From NCBI GenBank assembly GCA_004193205.1, contig RZUM01000002.1, forward strand, positions 62,001 to 126,000: a stretch of 64,000 nucleotides of DNA, written 5' to 3'. Made by a program: the position numbers and the translations under genes. Shown piece after piece: positions 10,205-19,383 of the stretch (within the stretch, counting starts at the first letter, position 1; the number at the start of each line of letters is the position of its first letter). Origin of the DNA: Gordonia sediminis. GTDB taxonomy: Bacteria > Actinomycetota > Actinomycetes > Mycobacteriales > Mycobacteriaceae. Under the pieces are notes generated by a model. That model had not been told where the DNA came from and did no database searches. It was given only the letters and a program-made list of their open reading frames with translations.

Positions 10205-11806
10205 CTAGAGCAGCGCCCCCGTCCGCGGTCGCACCAGTTCGACAGCGAGCACCGCCAGCGTGGTCACCGCGACCAGCAGCATCGACGCCGCCATCGCGGT
10301 GGCAAGGTTCTCCGCACCCGGCCGGTTGAGCGCCGACCCGATCAGAACGGGCAGCGTGGTGGTGTCGGCGCGCGCCAGGAAACTCGTGGCACCGAACTCG
10401 CCGAGAGCCATCACGAAAGCGAATCCTCCTGCGGCGCCGAGTGATCGGCCGATCATGGGCAGGTCGACGGTGACGAACACGCGCAGCGGTCCCGCGCCCA
10501 GTGTCGCGGCGGCCTGCCGCAGCCGATCCGGGATCGAGGCCAACGCGGGCACCGCGATGCGGACCACGATGGGGATGGCGATGAGCGCCTGCACGCACGG
10601 GATCACCAGCGGGGATGCCGCCACCTGCGCGGGCAGGTTCGCCAGGACGAGGAGATACCCGAAGCCGAGGGTCACCGCGCTGATCCCGAGCGGGATGGTG
10701 GCGACGACGTTGCCGGCCACACTCCACACGCCGCGCGAACGATGCATCGACACCGCTGCCAACAGTCCGACGACCAGCGCGATCACCATCGCGAGCGCGG
10801 CGGTGGTCAGCGAATACCGCAGCGTCTGCAGCGGTGTCACCCCGTTGACCGATTCGGTCAGCGAACGGTAGCCGTCGAGGGTCCATGCGCCGTCGGCACT
10901 CGGCCGCACCGAGCGCAACGCGAGTACCGCGATCGGCCCGACGAGCACCGCCAGGGTCCAGACGAGGGCCGCGGTCACCGGCAGCCACTGCCATCGGTGC
11001 GGTGTGAACCGGGTTTCGGTCGGCCGCGTGCCGTCCGCCGCACCGGGATCGGAGACCACGCGCGTCAGCAGCAGCGCCGCGACGACCACGACGATCTGCA
11101 GCATCGACAGCGCGACCGCCTCCGGAATCCGGAAATACCCGATCGCCTGGGTGTAGATCTCGGTCTCCAACGTCCGGATCTCACCGTTGCCGAGGATGAT
11201 GATGACCCCGAAACTCGTGGAGCAGAACAGGAACACCAACGCCGCCGCCGCAGCGATCGCGGGCATCAGACGTGGGAGGACCACACCGGCGAACGCGCGG
11301 GCGCGACCGGCGCCGAGGGTCCGCGCCGCCTCGGCCAGCCGCGGGTCCAGCGACCGCCAGGCCGCCCCGACGATGCGGGCGACGACGGCGACATTGAGGA
11401 AGGCGTGGGCCAGCAGGATCGGCCAGAGGCCCGAATCGATGCCGAGGAAGGCCAGTGGTCCGCCCAGCAAGGCCCGGAACGCCACCCCGACGACGACGGT
11501 GGGCAGCACGAACGGCACGGTCACGACCACCATCAGCAACATCGAGCCCGGGATCCGCACCCGGGCGATCAGCCACACGATCGGCACGGCGACGAGGACC
11601 GACAGCAGCGTCGACGCAGCCGCCTGATAGAGCGTGAACCCGAGGAGATCTGCGGCGTGGGTGCGCCGCAGGAGCTCGACGACTCCGACGTCGGACTCCG
11701 ATATCGCACGGCGGATCAGCGCCCCGACCGGCCACGCGAACAGGACGACGATGAAGGCGGCGGGCACGACCGCGACGAGCAGCGCGCCCAGCCGGCCGCG
11801 GGTCAC
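10205..11806 (-). CDS. Fused ABC permease, ThiP/FbpB type
   Basis: A 533-residue inner-membrane permease with two homologous halves of about six transmembrane segments each, as in thiamine (ThiP) and iron (FbpB) importers. EAA-type loops are visible as LAEAARTLGAGRARAFAGVVLP in the first half and RQAAATLGAGPLRVFVTVDLP in the second. The GTG at 11806 overlaps the binding-protein stop as GTGA. This start is preferred to an ATG 33 bases upstream that would overlap the previous gene further. It works with the ATPase directly downstream. Confidence 0.88.
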   Translation of the reverse strand: MTRGRLGALLVAVVPAAFIVVLFAWPVGALIRRAISESDVGVVELLRRTHAADLLGFTLYQAAASTLLSVLVAVPIVWLIARVRIPGSMLLMVVVTVPFVLPTVVVGVAFRALLGGPLAFLGIDSGLWPILLAHAFLNVAVVARIVGAAWRSLDPRLAEAARTLGAGRARAFAGVVLPRLMPAIAAAAALVFLFCSTSFGVIIILGNGEIRTLETEIYTQAIGYFRIPEAVALSMLQIVVVVAALLLTRVVSDPGAADGTRPTETRFTPHRWQWLPVTAALVWTLAVLVGPIAVLALRSVRPSADGAWTLDGYRSLTESVNGVTPLQTLRYSLTTAALAMVIALVVGLLAAVSMHRSRGVWSVAGNVVATIPLGISAVTLGFGYLLVLANLPAQVAASPLVIPCVQALIAIPIVVRIAVPALASIPDRLRQAAATLGAGPLRVFVTVDLPMIGRSLGAAGGFAFVMALGEFGATSFLARADTTTLPVLIGSALNRPGAENLATAMAASMLLVAVTTLAVLAVELVRPRTGALL

Positions 11807-12831
11807 CGTCCGACGGCGTCGCGCCACTGTTGCAGCCACTGTTCCCGGTTTTGTGCGATCACGGCCGGCGGCAGGCTCACCGTGGTGGTGGGTGCCGGTG
11901 CACTCTGTTGCCAGCCTTCGGGCAGCGGGGTCCCATCCTGCACGGGATAGACGTACATCGACTCCGGCAACGCTTGTTGCACCGTCGGACTCAGCAGGAA
12001 GTCGATCAGCTTGCGGGCCCCGTCCGGATTGGCGGCGCCCTTCAGCACGCCCGCGTATTCGACCTGCCCGAAGCAGCTGTCGAGCAGCGCCGAGGTTCCC
12101 GGGGTGGCCGCGGGCGACGACGCGTACGAGACCACGATCGGTTTGTCACCCCGGCCTTCGCCGGCGGTGAACAGTTGGTTGTAGGCGATCTCCCACCCCG
12201 ACACCACTGTCGCCCCGTTGGCGGTCACCGTCTTCCAGTAGTCCTGCCAGCCCTGGTCGAAGGTGCCGATGGTGGCGAGCAGGAACGCCATGCCCGGCGA
12301 CGACGTGCCCGGGTCCAGGAGTGCCGTCTGACGTGCGTACACCGGATCACGCAGGTCGTTCAGCGATGTCGGCGGTTTCTGCCCGTGCTCGGCGTACCAG
12401 TTGTCGTCGATGTTGAGGCAGACGTCGCCGCGATCGACCGCGGTCAGCTCGTGGTTCGAATCGGGGACGGCGTATTTCTCCGCGCCGTCCGCGGCGAGCG
12501 GTGAGGTGTAGGGCTCCAGCGCCCCCGCATCGATGGGTCGCGACGCGAAGGTGTTGTCGATGCCGTAGACCGCGTCGGCCTTCGGCGATCCCGGCGTGAG
12601 CGACACCGTGGAGGCCAACTGACCCGCGTCTCCCGATTTCACCACCTTGAGGGTCATTCCGGTGTCACGCTGGAAGGTGTCGAGAACCTCGTTGGGCAGC
12701 ACGAAGGAGTCGTGGGTCAGCAGCGTGACCTCGGATTCGGACTGCGAGTCACCCCCGCCGCATCCCGCGAGTATGGACGCGACCGCCACTGCGGTCAGTG
12801 CGAAGGATCCCAGTACATGTCGTCTTGCCAC
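11803..12831 (-). CDS. Thiamine-type ABC substrate-binding lipoprotein
   Basis: A 342-residue exported lipoprotein, with lipobox ILAGC about 20 residues from the GTG start at 12831. The mature part resembles ThiB-family binding proteins: LLTHDSFVLPNEVLDTF, VYGIDNTFASR, VDRGDVCLNIDDNWY and DPGTSSPGMAFLLATIGTF. It should capture thiamine or a related ligand outside the membrane and pass it to the fused permease. A longer start at 12897 would put over twenty polar residues before the signal and looks wrong. It is divergent from a secreted-protein gene. No TPP riboswitch core was recognised upstream, so regulation is open. Confidence 0.82.
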   Translation of the reverse strand: MARRHVLGSFALTAVAVASILAGCGGGDSQSESEVTLLTHDSFVLPNEVLDTFQRDTGMTLKVVKSGDAGQLASTVSLTPGSPKADAVYGIDNTFASRPIDAGALEPYTSPLAADGAEKYAVPDSNHELTAVDRGDVCLNIDDNWYAEHGQKPPTSLNDLRDPVYARQTALLDPGTSSPGMAFLLATIGTFDQGWQDYWKTVTANGATVVSGWEIAYNQLFTAGEGRGDKPIVVSYASSPAATPGTSALLDSCFGQVEYAGVLKGAANPDGARKLIDFLLSPTVQQALPESMYVYPVQDGTPLPEGWQQSAPAPTTTVSLPPAVIAQNREQWLQQWRDAVGR

Positions 12832-13036
12832 GGCTCGATCTAACCAGTTGTCACCTGCGGCCGACGACCCGTTGACATTACGCAACATCAGTAACAATTA
12901 CATCAATAATCACAGGCGTCACACAGGTTGGCGGTACTGTCCCAGTGCAGCACCGCCGCAAGTGGGGTGCTTAGAATGACGCCCGACGTCGAACCGGGCG
13001 TCGGATCCCCTGACACCGACCGATAGGACCGGAACA

Positions 13037-13957
13037 GTGCGTAGTGCACTCCTGAGTCTGCGTTCACGCCGAATGCATCGACCTGCCGCCGGGCGACTGC
13101 GCCGCAGCGCCGTGCTCGCGATCAGTGTGGCGGCCGCGACGTCGGTCGCACTGCCCGCGGTTGCCGACGCGGCCCCAGCCCCCAGGACCCAGTCGGTCAG
13201 CGAGCGCACCCTGGAGTCGCTCGGCGTATTCGCGCCGCCGGCCCAGAAGGTCGACCAGCGCATCCTCGACTCCCTCGGCGCGTTCGCCCCGGCCATCATC
13301 GGATCGGTGGTCACCAAGGGACCCGACGGCAAGATCAATCCGCAGCTGATCGAGCAGGCCAAGGCCCTGGCCGCGGTCCCGGGGCTGCCCACCGAGGTGA
13401 AGGCGATCTGGCAGAAGGTGATCGACTTCCTCGGCGAACCCGGCCGGGTCGCGATGATCCGCCAGCAGAAGCAGGAAGCCGCCGAGTTCAAACCGGGCGA
13501 GCCGGAGATCCCGCAGGGCCCGAACGCTCCCAAGATCCAGGAGTTCCTCTATCCGACGGTCGGTTTCGGATGCATGCCGAATGAGGGCAACCCGCGCGGC
13601 GGACTCTCCCTCGGCCGCGCCCTCGTCACCGCGGGACCCCAGGACGCGCCCGCACCCGGCCCGAAGCGCGGCGAGGCCGGCTACGTCTACACCAGCCTCG
13701 GCACCGGACCGGCGATCGACAACAAGCAGCAGCCGCTCCTGGTGACCTGGTTGAACATCGACACCGGCCAGTCCGGGCAGTTCGCCCTCAAGCGCAATCC
13801 CAAGATCAACGCCACCGACGGCCCGGGCACCTTCACCGGGATCGCCAAGACCGGCAAGGGCCGCGTGGTCTCGACGATCTATGGGCACGTGACAACCAGG
13901 TCCGGCCAGGTCATCGCGTGTCCGATCATCCCGACCATCGGGTTGGCCATCGTCTGA
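13037..13957 (+). CDS. Secreted protein of unknown function, paralogue 1
   Basis: A 306-residue protein with a long signal peptide ending near VADAAPA. I do not recognise a named domain. Residues from about 175 show FGCMPNEG, a glycine-rich GEAGYVYTSLG, then PLLVTWLNIDTGQSG, GIAKTGKGRVVSTIYG and VIACPIIPTIGLAIV. The same order of elements occurs in the next gene, so the two are tandem paralogues with a shared C-terminal domain of about 130 residues. The N-terminal mature part (TLESLGVF...RILDSLGAF) contains a short internal duplication. GTG start. Divergent from the thiamine-type binding protein. Confidence 0.72.
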   Translation: MRSALLSLRSRRMHRPAAGRLRRSAVLAISVAAATSVALPAVADAAPAPRTQSVSERTLESLGVFAPPAQKVDQRILDSLGAFAPAIIGSVVTKGPDGKINPQLIEQAKALAAVPGLPTEVKAIWQKVIDFLGEPGRVAMIRQQKQEAAEFKPGEPEIPQGPNAPKIQEFLYPTVGFGCMPNEGNPRGGLSLGRALVTAGPQDAPAPGPKRGEAGYVYTSLGTGPAIDNKQQPLLVTWLNIDTGQSGQFALKRNPKINATDGPGTFTGIAKTGKGRVVSTIYGHVTTRSGQVIACPIIPTIGLAIV

Positions 13958-13991
13958 GCGCCGACCACCAAGGCGCCCCACGGAAAGCACT

Positions 13992-14038
13992 CTCCAGCGC
14001 GACACCATCAACGCATCGTCGATGGTTTCGCGCTGGAG
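13992..14038. terminator. Long near-perfect inverted repeat, probable terminator
   Basis: Arms of about 21 bases (ctccagcgcga-c-accatc and its complement), two mismatches, loop of about five bases. It lies 35 bases after the first secreted-protein gene, which fits transcription termination. There is no T-run, as is common in high-GC actinobacteria. Confidence 0.6.
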
Positions 14039-14241
14039 GCGCATCTGAGGGGCACGTGTCGGTTCGCTCGACGGCCACGTGTTTCGGTCGTTCGAAGATC
14101 GCGGGGAAGTCACATCTCGTCCCTCGACTTGCTGAAGTCGCCTCAGACGTGCTCTCTTTTAACATGAGCAACATCAGTCACATCCGCAACACGCCGAAGC
14201 GGATGTGCACCGATGCCTGAGCCCATGAATGGAGAACACTC

Positions 14242-15060
14242 GTGAACGCACCATCGCGCACCACGCCGGCCGCCTCCCGCCTCTCGTTTCGTCTGCGTGC
14301 CGGTGTCGTCGGAGTGGCCACGGCCGCGACCCTCGCGGTCGCCGCGCCGGCGATCGCGCCGGCCGCACCGCTGGTCGAGCAGAACACGATGACCCTGCCC
14401 GACATCCCCTACGACGCCGAACTCGCCGCGGCGGTCCGGATGCTCAAGGACGCCGGTGTCGACCGGTTGGCGCTCGAGGCCGCACAGGCGATCATCACCA
14501 GCGCCGGTCAGTTGTCGATGGATCAGCTCGTTGCCCGCGGGGTCGCCGTCCCGGCGGCCGACAACGATCCGATGGCGATTCTGAAGGCCCTCGGAATCCA
14601 GACCCTCACCCCGTCGGTCGCGCCCTTCTGCACCACCCCCACATCGGACAACCCGCTCGGTCTGGTGACCGCCGGCGCCGGGGCCGTCCCCGGACCGTGG
14701 CCACTCGCGCAGGAGCCGTTGGCGCCGCTTCAGCAGCTCTTCGGGGTCCAACTGCCCAAGCTCAACCTCGTCGAGAGCGGTCAGACCGCTTACGCGTTCG
14801 TGCCCGCGACCACCACCGCCGGCACGGGCGGCAACATGCAGGTCGCCTGGTTCAACACCTCGACCATGAAGGGCGGGTTCGCCGACCTCAAGCCGCTGAC
14901 CGACGGTCCGGTACTCAAGCTGCTGCCGCTGTTGTCCGGCGTCCGCCTCGCCCCGGTCGAGACCGGTAAGGGCACCATCCTGTCCGCGGTCTTCGGGACC
15001 GCGCAGAACGGTGCCAACACCTGCTTCTTCCTCCCGGCGGTCGGCGTCATCGACGCCTGA
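14242..15060 (+). CDS. Secreted protein of unknown function, paralogue 2
   Basis: A 272-residue exported protein with a signal peptide ending around APAIAPAAP. It shares the layout of the previous gene: an N-terminal helical part (DAELAAAVRMLKDAG, LALEAAQAIITSA), then PFCTTPTSDNPLG, GQTAYAFVPATT, MQVAWFNTSTMKGG, ETGKGTILSAVFGTA and TCFFLPAVGVIDA. Two cysteines in the C-terminal domain match two in paralogue 1 and may form a disulfide. Function unknown. It is followed after 38 bases by a lipase-like gene on the same strand, suggesting a shared envelope or extracellular role. Confidence 0.72.
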   Translation: MNAPSRTTPAASRLSFRLRAGVVGVATAATLAVAAPAIAPAAPLVEQNTMTLPDIPYDAELAAAVRMLKDAGVDRLALEAAQAIITSAGQLSMDQLVARGVAVPAADNDPMAILKALGIQTLTPSVAPFCTTPTSDNPLGLVTAGAGAVPGPWPLAQEPLAPLQQLFGVQLPKLNLVESGQTAYAFVPATTTAGTGGNMQVAWFNTSTMKGGFADLKPLTDGPVLKLLPLLSGVRLAPVETGKGTILSAVFGTAQNGANTCFFLPAVGVIDA

Positions 15061-15098
15061 TCCCCACCCGCCCTCTACAACAGAAAATCCGGAACATC

Positions 15099-16274
15099 AT
15101 GTCGCCCCGAATGTCACGACGACATCGCCCGTCCCGTCGGCTGAGCGGAACCCTCACCCTCGCCGCGGTGTCGCTGCTCGCCACCGGTGTCGCAGCCGGC
15201 ACCGCACACGCGGCGCCGGCCGCGTCCGCCGGCTCTCTGCCCGGAACGGTCTTCGCCAACCGCGACCTGCCCCGCGATCGGCTCGCGAGCGGAGCCGAAT
15301 CCGGGGGCTCGTTCACCTACTGGACCATCGGCACCGATCGCACGCCACGCCTGGCCGACGGCACCGTGCAGGTGCCCTCCGGCACCGCGCCACGCTCCGG
15401 ATGGCCGATCGTGGTGTGGGCGCCGTCGAGCCGCGGTATCGCCGAACGGTGCGCACCGTCGGTGCGGCCGGTCGCCGCCGACGTCGACGAGAACCGGCGC
15501 TGGCTCACACGCGGATATGCCGTCGTCACCCCCGACTACATCGGTCGCGGAACACCCGGCGCACCCGCGTATTTCGACACCAAGACCACCACGCACAACA
15601 TCATCGACGCGGTACGGGCCAGCCGTGATGTCATCCCAGCCCTGTCCCGACGATGGGTCGTCGTGGGTGAGGGGCAGGGCGCCGCCACCGCCATCGAACT
15701 GGCCCAGCAGGCCACCCGGCTGCAGGGCCCCACCCTCGACTACCGCGGCTCGGCGGCGTCGTCGGTACCCGTCGAGTTCGACACCCTCGTGGGCAATCTC
15801 GGGCCGTCGAGCGGCTCGATGCCGTCGGGGGTCACCGCCGACGTCCTGTTCACGCTCAGCGCGTTGCGCACGTCGGTTCCGACGTTGCGGCTCGAGCCGT
15901 TCCTCACCGACGCGGGGACGACCTGGCTCGACCGCGCCGCGACCACCTGCTCCGACGACCTGGCGCGCGAGGTGGCCGGGCTCTCGTTGGGGTCGCTGTT
16001 CAGCAAGCCGCTGTCGGAGAACTGGGAGCTGCTCAACGCGGTGTCGGGGGCGAACATGATCCCGATCAAGGGCTTCACGCGTCCGGTGCTGTTGACGCAG
16101 GGTCTCTTCGATCAGAATGTGGTCGTTCCCCTCTCGTTGCGCTACCTCAACGATGCGCAGGCCGCGGACCGTCATGTCACCGCACGCACCTATCTCGTCG
16201 TCAATCAGCAGCAGTCCGATGCGCTGTCCGACAACGACATCGGCTCGTTCGTGTCGCGGCTGCTGAGCCGGTGA
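15099..16274 (+). CDS. Secreted lipase-fold protein lacking the serine nucleophile
   Basis: A 391-residue protein with a signal peptide ending AHAAPAAS and the alpha/beta-hydrolase layout of actinobacterial secretory lipases: WPIVVWAPSSRG (oxyanion strand), GYAVVTPDYIGRG, HNIIDAVRASRD and, late, PVLLTQGLFDQNVVVPLS, which holds the usual acid. The nucleophile elbow reads VVVGEGQGAATA where the family has GxSxG, so Ser is replaced by Gly. Classical serine hydrolysis therefore looks impossible. It may be a binding or structural protein. Its stop overlaps the GTG start of the next gene (GTGA), so the two are probably coupled. Confidence 0.8.
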   Translation: MSPRMSRRHRPSRRLSGTLTLAAVSLLATGVAAGTAHAAPAASAGSLPGTVFANRDLPRDRLASGAESGGSFTYWTIGTDRTPRLADGTVQVPSGTAPRSGWPIVVWAPSSRGIAERCAPSVRPVAADVDENRRWLTRGYAVVTPDYIGRGTPGAPAYFDTKTTTHNIIDAVRASRDVIPALSRRWVVVGEGQGAATAIELAQQATRLQGPTLDYRGSAASSVPVEFDTLVGNLGPSSGSMPSGVTADVLFTLSALRTSVPTLRLEPFLTDAGTTWLDRAATTCSDDLAREVAGLSLGSLFSKPLSENWELLNAVSGANMIPIKGFTRPVLLTQGLFDQNVVVPLSLRYLNDAQAADRHVTARTYLVVNQQQSDALSDNDIGSFVSRLLSR

Positions 16275-16978
16275 CCACGCGCGGTCCCCACCGTCGTGGG
16301 CTGCGGGCGTTGCGCTCGCCGGCCGCCTATCTCGCGGCCGGCGCGGCCGCCGCGGCGGCCGGCTGGCTCGGTCATCGTCGGGCCGCGGCCCTCACCAAGC
16401 CGCTGCCCATCGTGCTCCTCGCCGCGCACGCGGCCCGCCGTGTGCGAGACCGGCCCGCGCTCGACAACGCGCTGCTCGCAGGGGCCTTGGGGTTCTCGGC
16501 CGCAGGCGACCGAGCGATGCTGCTCGAGGAGTTCGCCACGGATCCCGCGGAGAAGGATCGCCGGCTGATGACGGGGGCCGCACTCTTCGCCGGGGCACAG
16601 TTGTGTCTGACGGGGGCGATGATGCGTCACGGTGCGCATCCGCGCCCTCGGCCGCTGCTCATCCGCACCGCCATCCTGGCCGAGTCCGCACTCGTGATGG
16701 CACGTCACCGACCCCGGTTGCTGCCGGTCCTCGGCGCCTACGGCCACACCCTGGCCATCATGTCGGCGACCGCCGACGAGATGGCCGAACCGCAGCCACA
16801 GATGCGCGCGGGCGGCTGGCTGTTTCTGGCCTCCGACCTCACCATCCTCAACCGGCGCCACCTCATCTCGCACCCCGGGCTGCACTCGGCGGCCGAGTTC
16901 TGGGTGCTGGCAAGCTATTTCGCCGCGCAGTGGCTGCTGATCACGGGGCTGTCCGACGCGGAGTCCCCTGCTGACTAA
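16271..16978 (+). CDS. YhhN/TMEM86-family membrane protein
   Basis: A 235-residue multi-pass membrane protein. YhhN-type features are TKPLPIVLLAAHA, GFSAAGDRAMLLE and GGWLFLASDLTILNRR. Eukaryotic members (TMEM86) are lysoplasmalogenases that cleave vinyl-ether lysolipids; the bacterial role is less clear. The GTG start overlaps the stop of the lipase-like gene. Its TAA stop overlaps the stop of the convergent sugar porter within the bases ctaa, so the two genes share their ends with no room for a separate terminator. Confidence 0.8.
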   Translation: MTTRGPHRRGLRALRSPAAYLAAGAAAAAAGWLGHRRAAALTKPLPIVLLAAHAARRVRDRPALDNALLAGALGFSAAGDRAMLLEEFATDPAEKDRRLMTGAALFAGAQLCLTGAMMRHGAHPRPRPLLIRTAILAESALVMARHRPRLLPVLGAYGHTLAIMSATADEMAEPQPQMRAGGWLFLASDLTILNRRHLISHPGLHSAAEFWVLASYFAAQWLLITGLSDAESPAD

Positions 16979-18456
16979 CGCGTCGGTTTGGCCGCGCGCA
17001 GGGCCTCGAACCGGGAAAGCCGGGTGGCCGCGACGTTGTCCATCTCCTCGAGTTCCATGCCCTTGGTCTCCTCGACCTTGGCACGGACGTAGAAGAACGA
17101 CGCCGCCGCGCAGAAGCCGAAGAAACCGTAGATCCAGCCGAGGCCGAGCACCTTGCTCATCTCCGGGAAGAGCATCGAGATGGTGAAGTTGGCCAGCCAG
17201 TTCACCGCGGTGCACACGCCAAGCGCGACGCCGCGGATGCGGTTGGGGAACATCTCGCCGAGCATCACCCACATGACCGGTCCCCAGGTCGCGGCGAAGA
17301 AGATCACGAACAGGTTCGCGCCGATCAGTGCGATGACACCCCAGGGGTTGGGCAGGGTGACCTCGGCGACGCCGGCGACCACGCGCGTGGTCGACTGGAT
17401 GAAGGCGACACACGCCATGGCGAGGCCCACGAACATGCCGACCGATCCGATGAGCAACAGCTTGCGGCGTCCGATCCGGTCGACGAACAAGATCGCGACG
17501 AAGGTCATGCCCACGTTGATGGCCGAGGTGACGACCGACGTGGTGAACGCCTCGCTGGTGTCGAAACCGACCGACTTCCACAGCGTCGTCGAGTAGTAGA
17601 AGATCGCGTTGATGCCGACGAACTGTTGGAAGATCGCCAGCCAGATGCCCACCCACACCAGCGGGTGCAGCCCGAACGATGGTCCGCGAATGTCATGCAA
17701 GGACGCGGCCTTCTCCTGTTTGACCGTGATCTTGATCTCCTGGACCCGCTCGAACGGGTGCTGCTCCCCTGTCACCTCCTTCAGGATCCGGGCTGCCTCG
17801 GCGTCGCGGTGGCGTTCGACGAGGTAGCGCGGCGACTCGGGGATCGCAAGTGAGAGCACACCGTAGACGACCGCGGGCACGACGCCGACGAGGAACATCC
17901 AGCGCCAGGCCTCCAAACCCCACCAGAGCACGTTCATGGGCTGGCCGGCCGCCGACTGCAGCAGCTTGTCCGACAGGAGTGCGGCGAAGATGCCCAAAGT
18001 GATCGCGAGCTGCTGCATCGAGGCCAGCGCTCCCCGGAATCGGGCGGGGGCGATCTCGGCGATGTAGGCCGGGGCGATCACCGACGCGATACCGATGCCG
18101 AGACCGCCGAGCACCCGCCACAACAGCAGGTCCCAGATCGTCTGGGTGTAGGCGGTGCCGATCGCCGAGACGACGAACAGGATCGAGCCGGCGAGCATAA
18201 CCTTCTTGCGGCCCCACACGTCGGCGATCCGCCCGGCGAACCAGGCACCCAGCGCGCAGCCCAGCAACGCGATCGCGACGGCGAAACCCTTGAACAGCTC
18301 GCCGAGACCGAAGGTCTCCTGGATGGAGTCGACGGCCCCGTTGACCACCGAGCTGTCGAAACCGAAGAGGAACCCGCCGACCGCCGCGGCGATCGTGACC
18401 CCGATGACCTTCGCGGTGTGTTGCTCCGCGACCTGCTCGTGATGCGCTTGCGACAT
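16975..18456 (-). CDS. Sugar-porter family MFS transporter
   Basis: A 493-residue integral membrane protein with twelve predicted transmembrane segments. Sugar-porter signatures are GFLFGFDSSVVNGA, GRIADVWGRKK, RVLGGLGIGIASVIAPAYIAE, PESPRYLVERHRD, the second-half QQFVGINAIFYYS and DRIGRRKL. These proton symporters take up sugars or polyols; the substrate is not predictable here. The internal ATG at 18456 (Met-Ser-Gln-Ala) is preferred to a start five codons upstream. It converges on the YhhN gene with overlapping stops. Confidence 0.92.
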   Translation of the reverse strand: MSQAHHEQVAEQHTAKVIGVTIAAAVGGFLFGFDSSVVNGAVDSIQETFGLGELFKGFAVAIALLGCALGAWFAGRIADVWGRKKVMLAGSILFVVSAIGTAYTQTIWDLLLWRVLGGLGIGIASVIAPAYIAEIAPARFRGALASMQQLAITLGIFAALLSDKLLQSAAGQPMNVLWWGLEAWRWMFLVGVVPAVVYGVLSLAIPESPRYLVERHRDAEAARILKEVTGEQHPFERVQEIKITVKQEKAASLHDIRGPSFGLHPLVWVGIWLAIFQQFVGINAIFYYSTTLWKSVGFDTSEAFTTSVVTSAINVGMTFVAILFVDRIGRRKLLLIGSVGMFVGLAMACVAFIQSTTRVVAGVAEVTLPNPWGVIALIGANLFVIFFAATWGPVMWVMLGEMFPNRIRGVALGVCTAVNWLANFTISMLFPEMSKVLGLGWIYGFFGFCAAASFFYVRAKVEETKGMELEEMDNVAATRLSRFEALRAAKPTR

Positions 18457-18593
18457 CGGCCGTGTCCTCAACGTCGGTTTCGCCGCTCGACCGGCGAAGT
18501 GATGGCAAATGTCAGCCTACTGCCGTAATCCCCTGCACTGCGGCGATTCCGGGCGCTGTTTGATATCGATCCACCGACGGGCCCCGTCGTGGA

Positions 18594-19115
18594 TCAGGCC
18601 GAGGCGCGCCCCGAGCAGCTCGAGTACCGAGCGTTGACCATCGGCACCAAGGCCATCACCCCGATCTTCTGGTGGACGGTGAAGGCCACCCGTCCGCCGC
18701 CGGGATGCAATTCCACCTGCCAGGCGACGGTACGCGCGCGGGTCGGCACCGTCACCGACCCGGTGCGTCCGGTGTCGAGGTTGCGCCAGTCGACGCGCGT
18801 GGAGATCGTGTACTCGAAGACCGGCGACGGCGTCGCACCGTTCGAGGCGATCAGTGAGATTGCCGGGCCGGGCAGTCCATCGGCGGGAAAGGCGATCTGG
18901 TTGTAGACGTCGACGCGGATCGGGATGGGTTGTCCCGACCAGGGATCGGGACTGTCGCACCGCAGCGTCACGGCAAGATTGGGATCGGAGTACTCCGGTA
19001 TCGCACCGGCGACGCCCGCACCGGCCGTCACCGCGGTCAGTACCCCGAGTATCCCGACCGCGGCCCGCCGGCGCGCCTTGGATAATCCGCCCCGTCCCCT
19101 CCACCAGCTCCCCAT
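18594..19115 (-). CDS. Secreted protein of unknown function
   Basis: A 173-residue protein with a twin-Arg-like basic N-terminus, a hydrophobic signal segment and likely cleavage near GVAGA. The mature part is a beta-rich domain: LAVTLRCDSPDPWSG, IRVDVYNQIAFPADG, FEYTISTRVDWRN, SVTVPTRARTVAWQVELHP. Two cysteines (in LRCDSP and SSCSG) could pair. No family is recognised. The ATG at 19115 is chosen because a longer reading adds Arg/Pro-rich sequence before the signal. It diverges from the disrupted DNA-repair gene start. Confidence 0.65.
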   Translation of the reverse strand: MGSWWRGRGGLSKARRRAAVGILGVLTAVTAGAGVAGAIPEYSDPNLAVTLRCDSPDPWSGQPIPIRVDVYNQIAFPADGLPGPAISLIASNGATPSPVFEYTISTRVDWRNLDTGRTGSVTVPTRARTVAWQVELHPGGGRVAFTVHQKIGVMALVPMVNARYSSCSGRASA

Positions 19116-19156
19116 GGGCGCGAGTCTACGGGTGCCGATGTCACTAGGATGGGCGC

Positions 19157-19279
19157 ATGGCGAATCTGCAGATTGCCCAGGAGCCGGCCGCCGACGCCCT
19201 ACTGTCGACTGATCCCTTCGCACTGCTGACCGGCATGTTGCTCGATCAGCAGGTGACGATATGTTTAACCACCGTCTGA
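19157..19279 (+). pseudogene. Displaced original 5' end of the HhH-GPD gene
   Basis: A 40-codon orphan start: it begins MANLQIAQEP, runs through DPFALLTGMLLDQQ, then breaks into VTICLTTV and stop. The first 32 codons align with the start of the intact HhH-GPD gene 0.9 kb downstream. It is best read as the native gene start, cut off by an insertion after base 19252. Confidence 0.8.
19229..19252 (+). repeat. Left copy of a 24-bp direct repeat, attL-like
   Basis: The 24 bases from accggcatg to gatcagcag are identical to 20155-20178, while the bases on either side diverge. It lies inside the coding sequence for TGMLLDQQ. This is the pattern left by site-specific integration into a gene. Confidence 0.75.
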
Positions 19280-19383
19280 CCGAGAATGGGAGATTGATCC
19301 CCGAGCGCCTTGTCTCCAAGGCCGAGGAAGCCCCCGAGGGATAGCAGGGGGGTCTGTCAAAAAACCGTGCTACAGACCAGTAC

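Noticed and set aside
9149-10444. 431-codon plus-strand frame across the ABC ATPase
   Set aside because: It is antisense to a gene with complete Walker motifs, and its composition is Arg/Gly/His-rich with no domain.
12832-13036. TPP riboswitch before the thiamine-type binding protein
   Set aside because: No CTGAGA or related TPP core was recognised on the minus strand.
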